A stretch of 64,000 nt of DNA from positions 531,781-595,780 of the forward strand of contig CACRXP010000006.1 of the NCBI GenBank assembly GCA_902702965.1, written 5' to 3'. A model generated the notes under the pieces. The model searched no databases and was not told where the DNA came from. It saw nothing but the letters and a program-made list of their open reading frames with translations. Source of the stretch: Spirometra erinaceieuropaei (Eukaryota; Platyhelminthes; Cestoda; Diphyllobothriidea; Diphyllobothriidae). Every line of letters begins with the position of its first letter. The first letter of the stretch is position 1. The position numbers were made by a program, and so were the translations under genes. Positions 53,319-64,000 of this stretch are shown in pieces.

Positions 53319-54045
53319 AAACTTAACGGACGTGGTTGTCTGTCCTGCTCAATCCTGCACTTTTAATATGATAATAAGAATCAACTACGACGACGACGGC
53401 GACAACCGCTAAGTGCGTAAGATCAAAGATTTCATGCGTCACATTGCGGTAAGTTAGTCAGGTGGGTTCGGTGAAGTCAAGCTGCGCACGTGTGTCGGTT
53501 GGAATGACTGTGACCTTAAACATCAAACACCGTCCTCAAGGAGCTCATGGAATCCCTGCTCAGGTCTCTGCAAGGGCTATTTATTCGGGGGAGTCCACTA
53601 CGTTTGTGACCGGTCACGTTGGCAACCGTTACAAGGTCACACTTGTTGGTGTACATGTGAATGAGCATATTTACTCTGGGTGACAGCAATTCTAATTCGA
53701 AAATATGAAACACCTTCGAAATGTAGGATGCATCCCGGACCGGAGGCATTCCATTTGTTCTGCGAAATTGATTTAACATTTCTCTTCTTGCAAAAGAAGT
53801 CATTTGGCATTCCTCTTATTACATGGTTTATTGAAAATAAGCTCCACAGCAACCACCGACGCCGTCTCCACCATTAACACCAAACGCGAAACCTAAGGAT
53901 ACTTAATGTACCATTTGTAATACATAAATTCCACAATTATTTTAATTGTATCGGTTACGTTCAAGACAAATAGACAAAGGCAATCACAACAGTTCCTCTT
54001 AGATTATGCCTAAGCGTCACAGTCATTCCAACCGACACATTCAAA
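53319..54045 (+). mobile_element. Dispersed element inserted only in unit 3 at this site
   Basis: Units 1 and the partial unit lack this 0.7-kb stretch at the same site. It contains a CGACGACGACGGCGACAAC stretch, a frame with CARVSVGMTVTLNIKHRP (53462-53683), and a perfect 24-bp inverted repeat (53491-53514 with 54016-54039). Partial relatives lie after each PLE reverse transcriptase and at 6397-6565. No transposase or reverse transcriptase seen. Confidence 0.55.
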
Positions 54046-54307
54046 ACTTGGTTGCTAAGTGCTCATCGCTACACCTTCTTTCTGCATGTATTTTCAGAAA
54101 AAACGCTGAGACAAGGCGACACATCCGTTTCCCGACCACATCAGTAGATACGAGTTCCATTTGAAGTAAGACTTTGCCACGCTTACAGACAATTGCACCG
54201 TGTGGCATTTTGTCAAGAGCAATCTTCTGACTCTCAATGAGATCTATTATTCTTGATATAATGAGCCATCCTATGACACTTAAGTCCATATTCAATTCTT
54301 TTCTCAT
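54041..54307 (-). CDS. Divergent small ORF (unit 3 copy), 88 codons
   Basis: From 54289: MDLSVIGWLIISRIIDLIES; close to the ORF at 5778-6056 up to about residue 75, with a different end. Head-to-head with broken minigene g. Hydrophobic N-terminus. Unknown. Confidence 0.3.
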   Translation of the reverse strand: MRKELNMDLSVIGWLIISRIIDLIESQKIALDKMPHGAIVCKRGKVLLQMELVSTDVVGKRMCRLVSAFFLKIHAERRCSDEHLATKF

Positions 54308-54309
54308 CT

Positions 54310-54853
54310 ACCCCATCCTTGACAGCTACATTAACCATGGAATATCACAGTGACAATACCCATGTCGGAGTTGTGGCATGGAGGTTCTCAGTCGGCCTCG
54401 TAAATCAAACTCTTCCACCTTACGCGCCTAATTACACCTTACATTCACAACATTATCGCTATCTTCAACAACATGCCTTCCAAGTAAGGGATCAATTTAA
54501 GTGTTCTGGTACTTGCAACGAGGAATGTACGTCAATCATCTCCCCTCTGCTATCCAGCAGCATGCCTTATCCTCTGAGAGGCGTAATGGCATCAAAAGTC
54601 AAGTCGTTTAATGCCGCCTCTCACCAACGGCCACTGCAAAACAAACCACCGTCCGAATCCGCATTCCCACGCATGCTGCAGTCTGAATGGTGCGCTAAAC
54701 AGGTTCGAGTCTTTACCTCAACACGTGACGAAAGTACGCAACCCTCCTCAGTACAGTGCGATGGCGGTGGCGATGAAGATAACAATCCCCCTCTTAAAAG
54801 GAATCCCTCTGATGAGGAGGATATTCACTGAAACCTCACCTCCCAAAAGAGTC
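54310..54853 (+). promoter_or_regulatory. Upstream flank of minigene copy g
   Basis: Copy of 22151-22721; the frame 54319-54831 (170 codons) is open here but is interrupted in the other copies, so I do not take it as a gene. Degenerate TATA (CTTAAAAGG) at about 54793. Confidence 0.4.
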
Positions 54854-54909
54854 ATGGCTAGACGACAATATGATGATCCTAGTCTCCGTTAGACGCCAGG
54901 TCTCACCTA
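54854..54909 (+). pseudogene. Minigene copy g, broken (slot 2)
   Basis: MARRQYDDPSLR, then TAG at codon 13 in place of CAG, and after codon 18 the sequence jumps into module M. The rest of exon 1, intron, exon 2 and AATAAA are missing. Confidence 0.75.
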
Positions 54910-55225
54910 GGCCATGATAGATGACATTTTTGTGGCTTCTCCATCTCCATCACCTGTCAATCTGAGAGAGATAGAAAGTATATTTCGTGAATCTGGTATT
55001 TCTCATCTCGATCGAAGCCGGATGCCACCATTTTGCTATGGCACAATAGACATACGTTCCATCAGATGTCATCTCCCACAGTTCCGAATCCGTTCTCCTA
55101 ACTGGATTAAGACCTGGGAGGATGTTAGTAACCCACAATTGTACGAGAGCGGACGGCCGAATTAAAGTAAACTGATCGACTTAACCAATGAGGCATCATC
55201 TTTTCGTAGCATTTCATACGTCGTG
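54905..55225 (+). repeat. Module M, copy 9 (5'-truncated)
   Basis: Contains the longest M ORF: 54914-55165 (83 codons), starting MIDDIFVASPSPSPVNLREI and ending LYESGRPN. The same frame in copy 6 has one or more differences. Unknown. Confidence 0.55.
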
Positions 55226-55229
55226 TATT

Positions 55230-57200
55230 TTTTCATTTTCTTTTAACAGAATCTATTTCTAGGCACTTTTTCAAAAAGACGTGTACAAATCTGAAACGAA
55301 ATTTTGTACACACCAAATTTTCTGTGTTTATGACTTGTGAAACTTTAGGAAAAGTCTCTCCGATTGATCAGGGACATAGATATCGCTGACCCCCATTGCG
55401 GAAGTATTTACCTGAAGCAATTGTGTTTAGAGTTTGGGTCGGTGTACGAATAGGACCCAAACAGCCATCTCCATACAGAAAAATTGCCGACAACTCGTCA
55501 CTACTGGAGATCATATTATGTGGGAGGTTTTATGAACAGAAACTACAGAACAGATGTCTTTGCGCAGCCGATTGTGAGACCTGGCTACTTAACTGACTCC
55601 ATTACAGCTACAGGTCACATAGTATTTTTATGAAAGGAAATGTCTGCTAATACGCAGAAAACACTGCTTGAGATTGCATCCGTTAATTCTGTTCCGATTA
55701 GTAATCACTTCTGTAGAGTGCGTAAATCCAAATTAACGAAAATGCTCAAATCCAACGCAAATCAGCTTAAACGTGTGGGTCAAGTCCTCTTATGAATGGT
55801 TCATGAACTTCGATTAGTATGCAGTCGCCATGTGCACATTCTTCTTCCATCTTTAGCCAGTTTGCAGTACACAAATGATTAACAAAAGATCTTATATATT
55901 CTCTACTAGTGTGAATGGCATTTAGTAGTCAGCAACCGATGCTTTGTCTCGCTTCTGCAACTGAAACGTCCTACCAGAGTGGAAGTTCAATAAACCTCAT
56001 TTCAATGCCCACATGCCTCCATTTCTTTTCCAAATTTTTAGGCTAAAGAATAGATTTGGTCGTATTTGGCAGAGAGAGAGGGCAATATTTTATTCCGACA
56101 CCGTGGGTGTACGAATATAAACCAAACGGCTAACTACACGGAGCAGAACCGCAGTCAGCTGTCCACTACTGGGAATTATATTATGTTGAAGATTTTTATG
56201 AACATACACTACCGAACCTCTGCCTTTAGACAGTCAATAATACGCCCGGAGAACTTAACTGACTTCACTGCAACGAAAAATCACATAATTATGTGAAAGT
56301 AAACTTCTGATGACGCGCAGAATACACGCTGCTTGCGATTGCACTTGCTTATTCTAATCCAAGTTTTAGTAACTGACCGATATTAGGAGATGTCAGCTTC
56401 TAAAAATGCTTAATCTTACGATGTTCCCACAAACGAACTCTAGTGGAATTTAAATTGGGATTAGTACCTTAGGCATTCCCCTATTATCTTAATAAACTTA
56501 TTATTTCTAGCCAACGCAATATTTCTTTCAATACTTCTTTCGTGTTGGGATGTAAGTGAGGTGCTTTCATTGTTAAGCTGGAGTTTTACTAGAGGCATTT
56601 GGCCTGAGTTCCGACTTACAAGAGATATTTTGCCAACTTTGGCATATTGCCTGATGTGGTCTTCCTACTATAGATTGCATAAATTGCAATAGAGTGTGTA
56701 AGGCAGGAAACAAGTCAAAATTAGCAAAGAATCTCAAGTCCAGCGGAGTGCAGCTTGCATTTATGTGTCAAAATTTTTTATCAGTGCAGATTTTCGATTA
56801 TGATCCGTGTGTTAACCGCATGTATTTCTTCCTTCTTTAGCCAATTTGCAATATGTGCATGAATGACCATTAGTTGGATTTTAAATGCTCTTTACTTGTG
56901 TGATATGCAATTAGTAGACAACAACTGAGGCTTCGTTTCGCTTCGGCAACAGAACCATCCTACCAGTTTTGGAGATCAGTATAGCGCATTTGAATGAATC
57001 TATTTGATTTCGAGATTTATAGGCTAACATTTATAGGCTTATATAATTGGTCGTATTTGGCAGATAGAGGGCACAGTTTACCTCCAACAACCAAATACTT
57101 GCTAGAAAAATTATTCTCCCACTGCGGTGGTCCAAATAATGCACTAAATTGCACAGGTGATATCATGCTTCATTAAGTTCATTTCTTGAGGTAAGATTGA
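55230..57200 (+). repeat. Leader block (unit 4)
   Basis: Copy of 23745-25660. The first leader ORF is frameshifted near 55530. The second is open at 56066-56296 (NINQTANYTEQNRSQLSTTG). No known domain. Confidence 0.55.
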
Positions 57201-57204
57201 GAAT

Positions 57205-57545
57205 AAACTGTGACAATTATTTGTGACGGATCATGGCGTAATCCTACAACTTGATGTCATTGCCTTGTTTTCTACAATACTCCACGACTTGGTAATTAAA
57301 AGCATGGACCAAGGCTTACGGGACGCACCTGTTGAGATACCGACGCAGGATGTTTTAGAACTGCATAGACTCTCTTTCTCCGGAACTACTGCCAATTCGA
57401 CAATAACTATGGCCAACAGACTAAGGGAACTGCACCAGACTCCCCGATATCAGGACTGCTCGCTGAATTAGTCTTGCAGACAGTAAAAGATGAAGTTTAA
57501 TTCAAAATCTTCAGCCCAAAATGTGGCTTCGCTCCGAAATGATAC
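57205..57545 (+). pseudogene. Penelope-like reverse transcriptase fragment (unit 4)
   Basis: Frame 57223-57471 has motif A as LQLDVIALFSTILHDLVIKS and the stretch up to FSGTTANS, then a frameshift. Motif B in another frame (DSPISGLLAELVLQ near 57440-57480). The out-of-frame motif C has an extra one-base loss near 57535. Confidence 0.7.
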
Positions 57546-57599
57546 ATTTGTTGCAGTGGAATTCATAAGTATGCGCAATAAATAACCCATCAAATGCAG

Positions 57600-59185
57600 G
57601 ACATAACGTTAACATGCATAGTCTGGCTGGCAAACCGATTCCCAAGGCTCACACCTTCTGGGTAATCCCCACTGTGGGCTGATAAGTTTGGGCAAGATTT
57701 CAAACAAAAATGGATGGAAAAATATATATTCGACTGGCTGAGGAAGGTTACCTGCTTTGCTCTATTCTGGACTTCGTCTACGTGATTGAAAATCAACTAC
57801 GACGACGATGACTACTGCAACGTACGTGACATCACAGATTTAGTGCGTCACATAATGGCAAAATCCCCAGATGGGTTGAGTGAAATCAAGCGGCGCACGT
57901 GTGTCGGTTGGAATGACCGTGACCTTCAACATTAATTACCACGCCTCAAGTAGACCATGAGAGCACCTTTCTAGGACCTTGCATGACCCATTCATGTTGT
58001 ATGGTCACATGAGAGGGTGTGTAGTCACATTGACATCCGTAACAAGGCCACGCCGATTGGTGTACATGTGACTTTGCAATCTATTCTTCCATTGGCAGTA
58101 TTGGTGTGAGCAAGGCTCCCTCTTGGCGTCGGGCTCCGCCTCAACCTAGCTTTTATGCACACGGTCCTCCCCACCGCTTGGTTAGCGCTCATGTATGTGG
58201 GACCCTTGGTTTCTCAGCAGTAACTTCAGCACACATCGCGCTGCCCTCAAGATGGAACAGGTGGTTCTGGTCTACATATACTGTAAAAATGTAGGCCAGA
58301 CATTCCTTTCATTACTTATATTATTGTGGGTTTCGTAGTCAGTGAGGGAAAGAGCTTAAATAAACAGTTTTCAACAGGACCCTGGGAGTTTTGGCTTGCT
58401 GAGGCTTGTCATTGTGAGCGACGCAGACTACAGTACCCGTAGCCTCACTTTCAGCGTCTTTTGTCCATCAGTAAGGCTGGACGTCCCCGTTCATTTCCTA
58501 AATTATTCTTGGTACCTCAGTCAGTGGTGGAAATTTCTAAACAAACTGTTTACAGCAGGACGTTGGGAATCATGATTAGCATTGTTAGTGGAAGCAAATA
58601 GGAGGGCCGACGGAGACCACCGGACCCGCATCCACGCTTGCAGCGTCTTCTGTCATCTTTGAGGAGGGAAACCTCTTTTTCCAACTCTGAGACCGCCCTG
58701 GATCCAGACAGCTGAATCGCTGATGGGATTAGTAGGAGAGGTGAAGAAGAACTTTCAAAATGCATCACAGGCAGAAATGTCTTTAAAAAAGGACGGTGGT
58801 TTGCTGGACTTTTAATACAACCCTTCTCCAGTAAGGACAATTTGTGTAACCCACTGACTTAAATATGTAAGGCTAATTACTGTATTTGTTTTGGTAGGTT
58901 TTGTTTAGTTTATTAATTCAACGCCACAGGAATTCTCCCTTTGGGTGTTATCTTGCGCATTTCTAAGACCGCGTGCATTGAGTTATTCCAGTATGAACTT
59001 CGGCCTTCGGCTTCCTCTCCGCTCTCCTTGATCCGTCGTGTCAGGCCTTTTTTTCTAGTTTTTTCCCAATGTACTTACATAGCCTTTCGCTATCGATTCC
59101 GTACGCCGCAACTTACTCATTTCTCCCAAATGACTAGTTGAACCCTTTCCCACTTATCCTTGAGGCTGTTTTACACCGCATCCAA
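57600..59185. other. Zone between convergent PLE halves (unit 4)
   Basis: Copy of 15000-16440. Includes the minus frame 58840-58550 (96 codons) with the coiled-coil-like SRAVSELEKEVSLL stretch and the dispersed-element-related stretch near 57890. At about 59145 a deletion joins it to the GIY-YIG end. No recognised gene. Confidence 0.45.
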
Positions 59186-59189
59186 TTCT

Positions 59190-59875
59190 ACGTGTCGGTT
59201 GATGCATGCGTTTTCAGCATGGATGACCTCTAAAAATTCAGGACACTTCTTAGATGAGCAGACACCTACAATGCGAGTCCTGTCCCAGGCGAATTTGTGT
59301 CCAGATTCCAACGTATGCAGGGCAACCTAGGACATGTGGTCTGGTCTTTTTTCGGTCAACTTATGTGCATGCATTCGTGTTAAGGCCGATTTCCCAGTTT
59401 TATCACAGTTAACCGCATTAAAGGTGTTGCATGGTATCTTATAGACGACATCCCCCTTATTTAAATGGCCAACCCTATCCTTAGGGTGTACAAGCTGGTT
59501 ACAAAGTGTAGTCGTCTGCTTGTGCGCCACATGTATTTGGTGCTTCCTCAGGTGTCTACCAACTATTTCGGACACATTCTTAATGTACGGAAGTGTTTGC
59601 CAGTTTTTGGTTTGGGCGCCTGATCAGAAGAATCTAGTTCTTTTTCAATTTCTTTTAACTCCTGTCGTCGCATGCATCGGTTTACCAAATATCTAGAATA
59701 CCCATTCTGGGAAAACTGTTTAAGCAAGTAATTCCGTGCTGTTTGACATGTTTCGTTGTCAGAGCAGTGAGTTCTTGCTCGGGTAAGGAGGTTGTTTACG
59801 GCACTCCGTTTGTAAGAGATTGGGTGATTGCTCTCGTAATGTAAAGAAATTTCCGCGTAGGTTTCCTTGCGTGGT
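59190..59875 (-). pseudogene. Penelope-like element C-terminus and GIY-YIG domain (unit 4)
   Basis: About 59870-59650 is open with ESNHPISYKRSAVNNLL and QNGYSRYLVNRCMRRQELK. The GIY-YIG frame 59575-59327 (VVYKIPCNTFNAVNCDKTGK) stops at the TAG shared with units 1 and 2, then continues to CINRHVELDAV. Dead. Confidence 0.7.
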
Positions 59876-59948
59876 CCCTCGCATAACCGTTAATAAGACA
59901 GCTAAATTAAGTTCTGTTTATGTGCAAAAGCTTACTTAAATTTTGACT

Positions 59949-60302
59949 TTAAATCGCCTTCTGAAAGATTGCCTTCAGGTTCCCTATTCGGGAAGCTGGT
60001 GCACTGAGTATGCTTCCGTAATATGCGCGACGAATATTTCTCAAATTTGCTTTAGGCCAACGCTGCCTAGGCCAAACCACACACGATATTGAACCTCGTC
60101 TACGTGGACCCACGTTGCACGACCCGACATCGGTCCTCCCTCTCGGAGCTTTCGTTCGGAGCGTTCGTTCCAGTCTGCTCCAATAGGCCTTAATCACATT
60201 GACGAGTTCTGCTTTGATCGGATCCTTAAACTGCTTGGTATGTCTGAGCGTAAACTGTTCAATGCCGACACATTTGTCGTCCACATTGGCATTTTGCCAC
60301 AC
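59949..60302 (-). CDS. Conserved ORF (unit 4 copy), 117 codons
   Basis: Starts MWQNANVDDKCVGIEQFTLR and keeps KAPRGRTDVGS, RRRGSISCVVWPRQRWPKAN and APASRIGNLKA with the shared stop. The upstream part, present in unit 1, is in another frame here (60456-60259). Unknown function. Confidence 0.3.
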   Translation of the reverse strand: MWQNANVDDKCVGIEQFTLRHTKQFKDPIKAELVNVIKAYWSRLERTLRTKAPRGRTDVGSCNVGPRRRGSISCVVWPRQRWPKANLRNIRRAYYGSILSAPASRIGNLKAIFQKAI

Positions 60303-60459
60303 TAGATAGGAGTTCCCTTTCTTGGCGGTATTCTATCAACCCCGAGTTTATAGATTCGGTTATTCCTTCTGCTTTCGTCAAAAAATCAAGCTGTGGTTGC
60401 CTGGATTTTCTGCACCCCGGCGAAGACGGCCTGCATATTGAAAGGGGAAGAAACAAGCA

Positions 60460-60965
60460 CTATTACTCACTCATTTCATTAATGTATTTTATTATTGTGC
60501 ATAGCCTTTGGATATGTGGGTTTATTTTCCCCTAAGATTTTATGCTACATTGCCAAGTTGCCTTATCGTTCAGATACAGACATGTGATAATACCTATGTC
60601 CTTTGCATTTTTGCATTTTTCATCTAAGAAGGGCCATAGCATCTTTAACATGCGTGCGTACCTGCCTTACTCGCGGTAAATTTTTACTGTTGTACTATCT
60701 GGAACATAATGTTAGTTCTTTATGTTTGTCGTTCGTTCAATTGACTCCTGGCCTGCCTCAAATTTACAAATGACGGTTCATCCAAATACCACTTTGCGTA
60801 CTTTTTAATTGACGCGCTCAATGCCGTTGATATATCTAGGCAAAGGGGAAGAATTTAGATGGAGATCAGTCGAAGGTAGTGCGATGTGGTCGACAAGACA
60901 AAGATTGCCGACCAAAAGTCAGGGAAGACGATTTGATTTGGACAGCCCTTCCTATTTTGTAAGTG
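60460..60965 (-). other. Stretch upstream of the conserved ORF (unit 4)
   Basis: Copy of 13140-13640; decayed frames only. Confidence 0.45.
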
Positions 60966-60974
60966 CGTACACAA

Positions 60975-61232
60975 AGGCTCTGTAGGCAATCGCCGCGAGC
61001 GCCCTCTCTAGCCAATTTTGTTGTCCGTGTCCGCCTTCGAGGTGCGGCGACGCGGCGCGTGTGTGCGCCTTTCGCTGTCTCCGCGTCCGCCAGCCAACCA
61101 GAGGGGGGACAGCATTGATTGGCTTGGAGCGCTCGCGAGGCTATTGACAGGCCTCGCGTGTCCCAGCTGCGTATCGACAAAGACTGTGAGGCGTACAGGA
61201 AGGCATCGTGAAAAAGGCGGAGTGCAGAGACG
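60975..61232 (-). promoter_or_regulatory. GC-rich island (unit 4)
   Basis: Copy of 12877-13130 with one CCAAT word lost. Highest in CpG of the window together with units 1 and 2. Confidence 0.35.
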
Positions 61233-61239
61233 CGAACTG

Positions 61240-61635
61240 CCACAAATGCATCATTTTTTGTTATTTACTACTTTGATTTCGTTCCCCTCCGCGGTGATGT
61301 TCTACCCAGAAAACCCCCATTACGACCATTCCGGTATTACACGGGCCTGGGGTTACCGGCTGTGAGGTGGGGTTACACAATCTGCCATTGCCCATTCCCC
61401 TTCTCCCGCATCCGCTGCAAACACGCTAATCCCAGTCATGTCTTAGAGCGATTGAATTCTCGTTGGCGGGTCAAGCTTCCGCCATTTACAAGACGACCAC
61501 ATACGGAGGAGCCAGTAGTAATCGAGAAACTACACTGACAGAGGCAAGAAAGAATCAAATAGCCATTTCAGGCTTATTTTCCTTTGTCAGTAGACACTAC
61601 TGGCCCAAATCCATCTGACAAAATTCCACCTTTAA
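61240..61635 (-). other. Unit stretch without recognised gene
   Basis: Copy of 12420-12870. Confidence 0.5.
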
Positions 61636-61639
61636 CACA

Positions 61640-62010
61640 CTGAAGGAGCCAATTTTGGGGTGGAAAGGACCATGTGGAACCAGGCTTGGGCAATAACAAC
61701 CTCCGACGTGGCAATTCGACCATCGTTCCCTCCGATGACTGCCGCGTGCTGCACAGCAGTGTGGGAGCAGGGAAGGTGACTTGTATGAGAATTAGTTTAA
61801 AATTGGCGTAGACTTGCAGAACATCTATCGCACTCCCTCCTCCATCACCTGGATCCGGTGTAAATACAGAGTCCAGAAGACCGGAGATGGCAGAGGACAC
61901 AGGTGGCTGGCGGGATCGGACCTCGCCCCCTACGCGTGATGCCACAACCCACTCGGATCCCACTAGGTGGGTGTGTAAGCGAGTCCACGTCCAGCGTGAG
62001 TTCAGTCTGA
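61640..62010 (-). repeat. Retroposon-like GC-rich block (unit 4)
   Basis: Copy of 12061-12415; crossed by a 169-codon frame (62083-61574), the longest in this half. The frame is Gly/Ser/Pro-rich and open in all copies; I treat it as compositional. Confidence 0.5.
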
Positions 62011-62014
62011 TTAT

Positions 62015-62275
62015 AATACCCCGGGAATGATGCGACCTGTTTGTTAGCGGAGAATTAGACCATCCCCCTGCGAATGCTAACAATGATGTAACTAAACTTC
62101 CGTGCCTAACGAATTGCCACTACCGACCAAGCACAAGTGCCATCTTCTGGCGCAGACTGTACGGATGTCCGATGCCGTACTGTTGCCTCAGGTCTAGGAA
62201 TCACAGGAGGCTCTCTCTGCATCAAGGCGCAGTAGGTGTCTACTGTCCTGTGATCCATATTTCGGCTTACCGGGA
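62015..62275 (-). other. Stretch downstream of LINE endonuclease (unit 4)
   Basis: Shortened copy of 11700-12060; no motif. Confidence 0.45.
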
Positions 62276-62279
62276 GACT

Positions 62280-63448
62280 GTGCTTTGAGTGCCAACTTCA
62301 AGTACTCCCATGGTAGAACGACGTGGTCACTTTTGCCTAGGGGGAGGGGAAGGGAGTAGGCATGCCACATCAACAGTTTTGTCCTAGGATTTTGTAAAGA
62401 CAGGATCAAGGCATTTGGCCTGTTGGCCTTAGCGCACTCTAGCTGGAAACGTGACGTGTTAGCGTCTTTTTCACATGGTGACCATCAAATTTATCCTCTT
62501 AGTTAATTCTATAGACCGAGCCCTAGTCAATGTGATGCACGTTAAAGTCGCATATGATCAGGATATCCGGAAATGTAGCCAGCTTTTCGAGCTCCTCCAT
62601 CAGGCGAGCGTCGGACGTGTGGTGTTTTCTCGACAGTTGATTGGCTGTCGGGAAATCGAGGCTCAGTGAACCCTGCACTTTAATGGACAATTGGATTACT
62701 TCGGAAGTACACGAAAATTTATCGGTTTTGTCTGATATCATTACTCCATATTTCCCTCCATGACGCCCTTCCCTGTCCCATTTAAACAGCTGGTAGTCAG
62801 GCATGGTTAGCTCACGGTCGTCCACGTGTTGAGTTAACCAGGTTTCTATTAGAGAGATTACGTCAGGGGATAGATCACAGAGGTGGATATTCGGCTCGTC
62901 GAGCTTTGATAACAACTTCTGCGCGTTGGTATACATGTGGTTACATTGTGATTAGCACCTTCAGTCGATTGCGCGATTTCTCGGACCGAACTCGCTCAGT
63001 GAAAGAATGATGGGCGTTGCCTTACTTGGTTGTTTTTATATGACTAAATTGTCCCCCTCCCTGTGTTGAGCCTTTTACTTGGTCCCAGCACTAGTGGACG
63101 ACTTTTCAGTCTTTACGCTGGCGGGTGGTCCGGTTGGAAAAAAACGCCTGCGTTGGAACCTTTTATTTTAAATCCCCTGGGAAGAATGAGCCTGGCTTGC
63201 TCGCTGCTGACCAGCACAACTATAAGAGGCCGGAGACGTATTGATTCCGATGAATTTTATGCCCGTTTTTTAAGGCGGTAGGCTTTGATCCCTTCCCTTG
63301 CTTCAGTGGATTCCAAAATATTATTACATATACCTTGGAAGAGTGGTATGTATTTCGAACCCCACTCTCTCGGAGTGTTTGCACATGATTCAGGGAGCCC
63401 CTGAATAATGAGATATTCCTCTCTGTTGATTTCCTCTTTATTTTCCAC
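62280..63448 (-). pseudogene. CR1-type LINE, ORF1 and endonuclease, best copy (unit 4)
   Basis: ORF1 from 63448 (REEYLIIQGLPESCANTPRE), a stop near 63257, then RPLIVVLVSSEQARLILPRG and FFQPDHPPA. Endonuclease frame 62936-62523 (137 codons): KLDEPNIHLCDLSPDVISL, IETWL with the catalytic Glu, GKYGVMISDK, CDFNVHHID. A further frame near 62320 reads LGKSDHVVLPWEY, the only copy with Ser-Asp-His intact. These are the signatures of the exonuclease-endonuclease-phosphatase endonuclease that nicks DNA for LINE insertion. No reverse transcriptase follows. Confidence 0.8.
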
Positions 63449-63449
63449 G

Positions 63450-64000
63450 GAGGTGTCGTGCCCTAAATAGTGTAGCGCTGTGTCATTATTCGCTGCTAAT
63501 TGTGGGGTAAATGCTATTTCGCAGTTCCTTTGTTTGACAGCTGTTTAGACGACATCAGAAGAAACATTTGGCAGAGGACGTTGCAAATATTAATCTGCCA
63601 TTCCTGTAAAGGAGACAATGTTACTGTTCGTACTGGGTATATCAAACTCGAACTGGTTCTGAGAACTTTCAATGATTGTAGGACAGACGAAACTTAAAAT
63701 GGTGGACGGGATGGTCGTCGATGTCTCCGTTTCGACATCTTTAGAAGCTTATTCTGGAAGAAGCCTACTTTTTTTTAGTTATTTAACGGTCCGTCTTCTT
63801 TTTCTCTTCGTTTTTTTCGGTTGCTTTCCCGGCCGTTTTGTCTTACTTTCTGGTTATTCCTTCTAGAGCTGCAATAACAGGTGGAGGCGAAATATACGTG
63901 TCTTGACAAAATTGCAGACATCTGCACTGACTGGCACTTTGTCAAGACCGATATTCTGACTCTCAATGCGATCTATTGTTCTCGATATAATGAGCCATCC
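63450..64000 (-). other. Upstream part of LINE and start of the divergent-ORF flank (unit 4)
   Basis: Minus frame 63966-63775 has the basic/acidic tail ESNRKKRREKEDGPLNN shared with unit 3. The last 30 bases show the GATATAATGAGCC site, empty here. Window ends inside the unit. Confidence 0.4.

Noticed and set aside
54319..54831. 170-codon frame upstream of minigene g
   Set aside because: Open only in this copy; equivalents at 22216, 33934 and 5748 are short or in other frames. It lies in what looks like the minigene promoter flank.
61574..62083. 169-codon frame on minus (and relatives at 12092, 30765, 44923) as a gene
   Set aside because: Gly/Pro/Ser-rich frame over a GC-rich repeat with several frames open at once; no motif, and start and end differ between units.
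1..64000. A Polinton/Maverick or other large DNA virus-like element explaining the 15-kb unit
   Set aside because: No polymerase B, integrase, ATPase or protease motif seen, and no long terminal inverted repeats at the unit borders.
1..64000. LTR retrotransposon
   Set aside because: No LTR pair, no primer binding site, no Gag zinc knuckle or aspartic protease motif found.

Overview
What kind of DNA this is. The window reads as repeat-rich animal DNA, not bacterial or viral DNA. There are no long open frames, no operons and no rRNA or tRNA genes that I can see. It does contain decayed Penelope-like element (PLE) pieces (reverse transcriptase and GIY-YIG endonuclease), decayed pieces of a CR1-type non-LTR retrotransposon (ORF1 and endonuclease), small inverted-repeat transposons and degenerate TTAGGG-like arrays. 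As far as I remember, PLEs of these types are common in flatworms, tapeworms and flukes especially, so a flatworm is my best guess. That is inference.

Layout. The window is a head-to-tail series of one composite unit, about 14-17 kb long, and the left part is inverted. In its plus orientation the unit runs: leader block with two related small ORFs; PLE reverse transcriptase (+); a zone without a recognised gene; PLE C-terminus plus GIY-YIG (-); a conserved ORF of up to 168 codons (-); a GC-rich island; a retroposon-like block; CR1-type LINE 5' part (-); a divergent small ORF; two-exon minigene slot 1 (+); two small ORFs; degenerate telomere-like array; a 0.4-kb module 'M'; a further ORF block; a TA-flanked inverted-repeat element; a second divergent small ORF; minigene slot 2; another module M; then the next leader. 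Unit 1 (about 1145-18074) lies on the minus strand. An exact head-to-head junction at 18074/18075 joins it to a partial unit (18075-23930). Units 2 (23931-38733), 3 (39450-55420) and 4 (55421 to the window end) follow on the plus strand. A second PLE family is inserted or captured at 38734-39449.

The most gene-like item. A two-exon minigene coding for 66 residues is intact five times: 3753-3396, 5212-4838 and 10043-9667 on minus, 34480-34855 and 47934-48304 on plus. It is broken twice, at 22722 and 54854. Each intact copy has the same start, the same phase-1 GT-AG intron, the same stop, an AATAAA 62-67 bases after the stop codon and, in four copies, a TATA box. The three slot-1 copies differ at five exon sites, of which four are silent, while their introns differ far more. 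I recognise no family for the protein. This is my candidate for an undescribed system: a small gene amplified inside a transposon-rich, possibly subtelomeric unit.

History visible in the sequence. Comparing units gives clean filled and empty sites: a 992-bp TA-flanked element with about 95% identical 285-bp arms (32882-33873), a 415-bp element with 29-bp inverted ends and an 8-bp target duplication (45475-45889), and a 452-bp retroposon-like insert with a 12-bp duplication (17436-17887). Most other open frames are decayed or unrecognised, and all counts are by eye.
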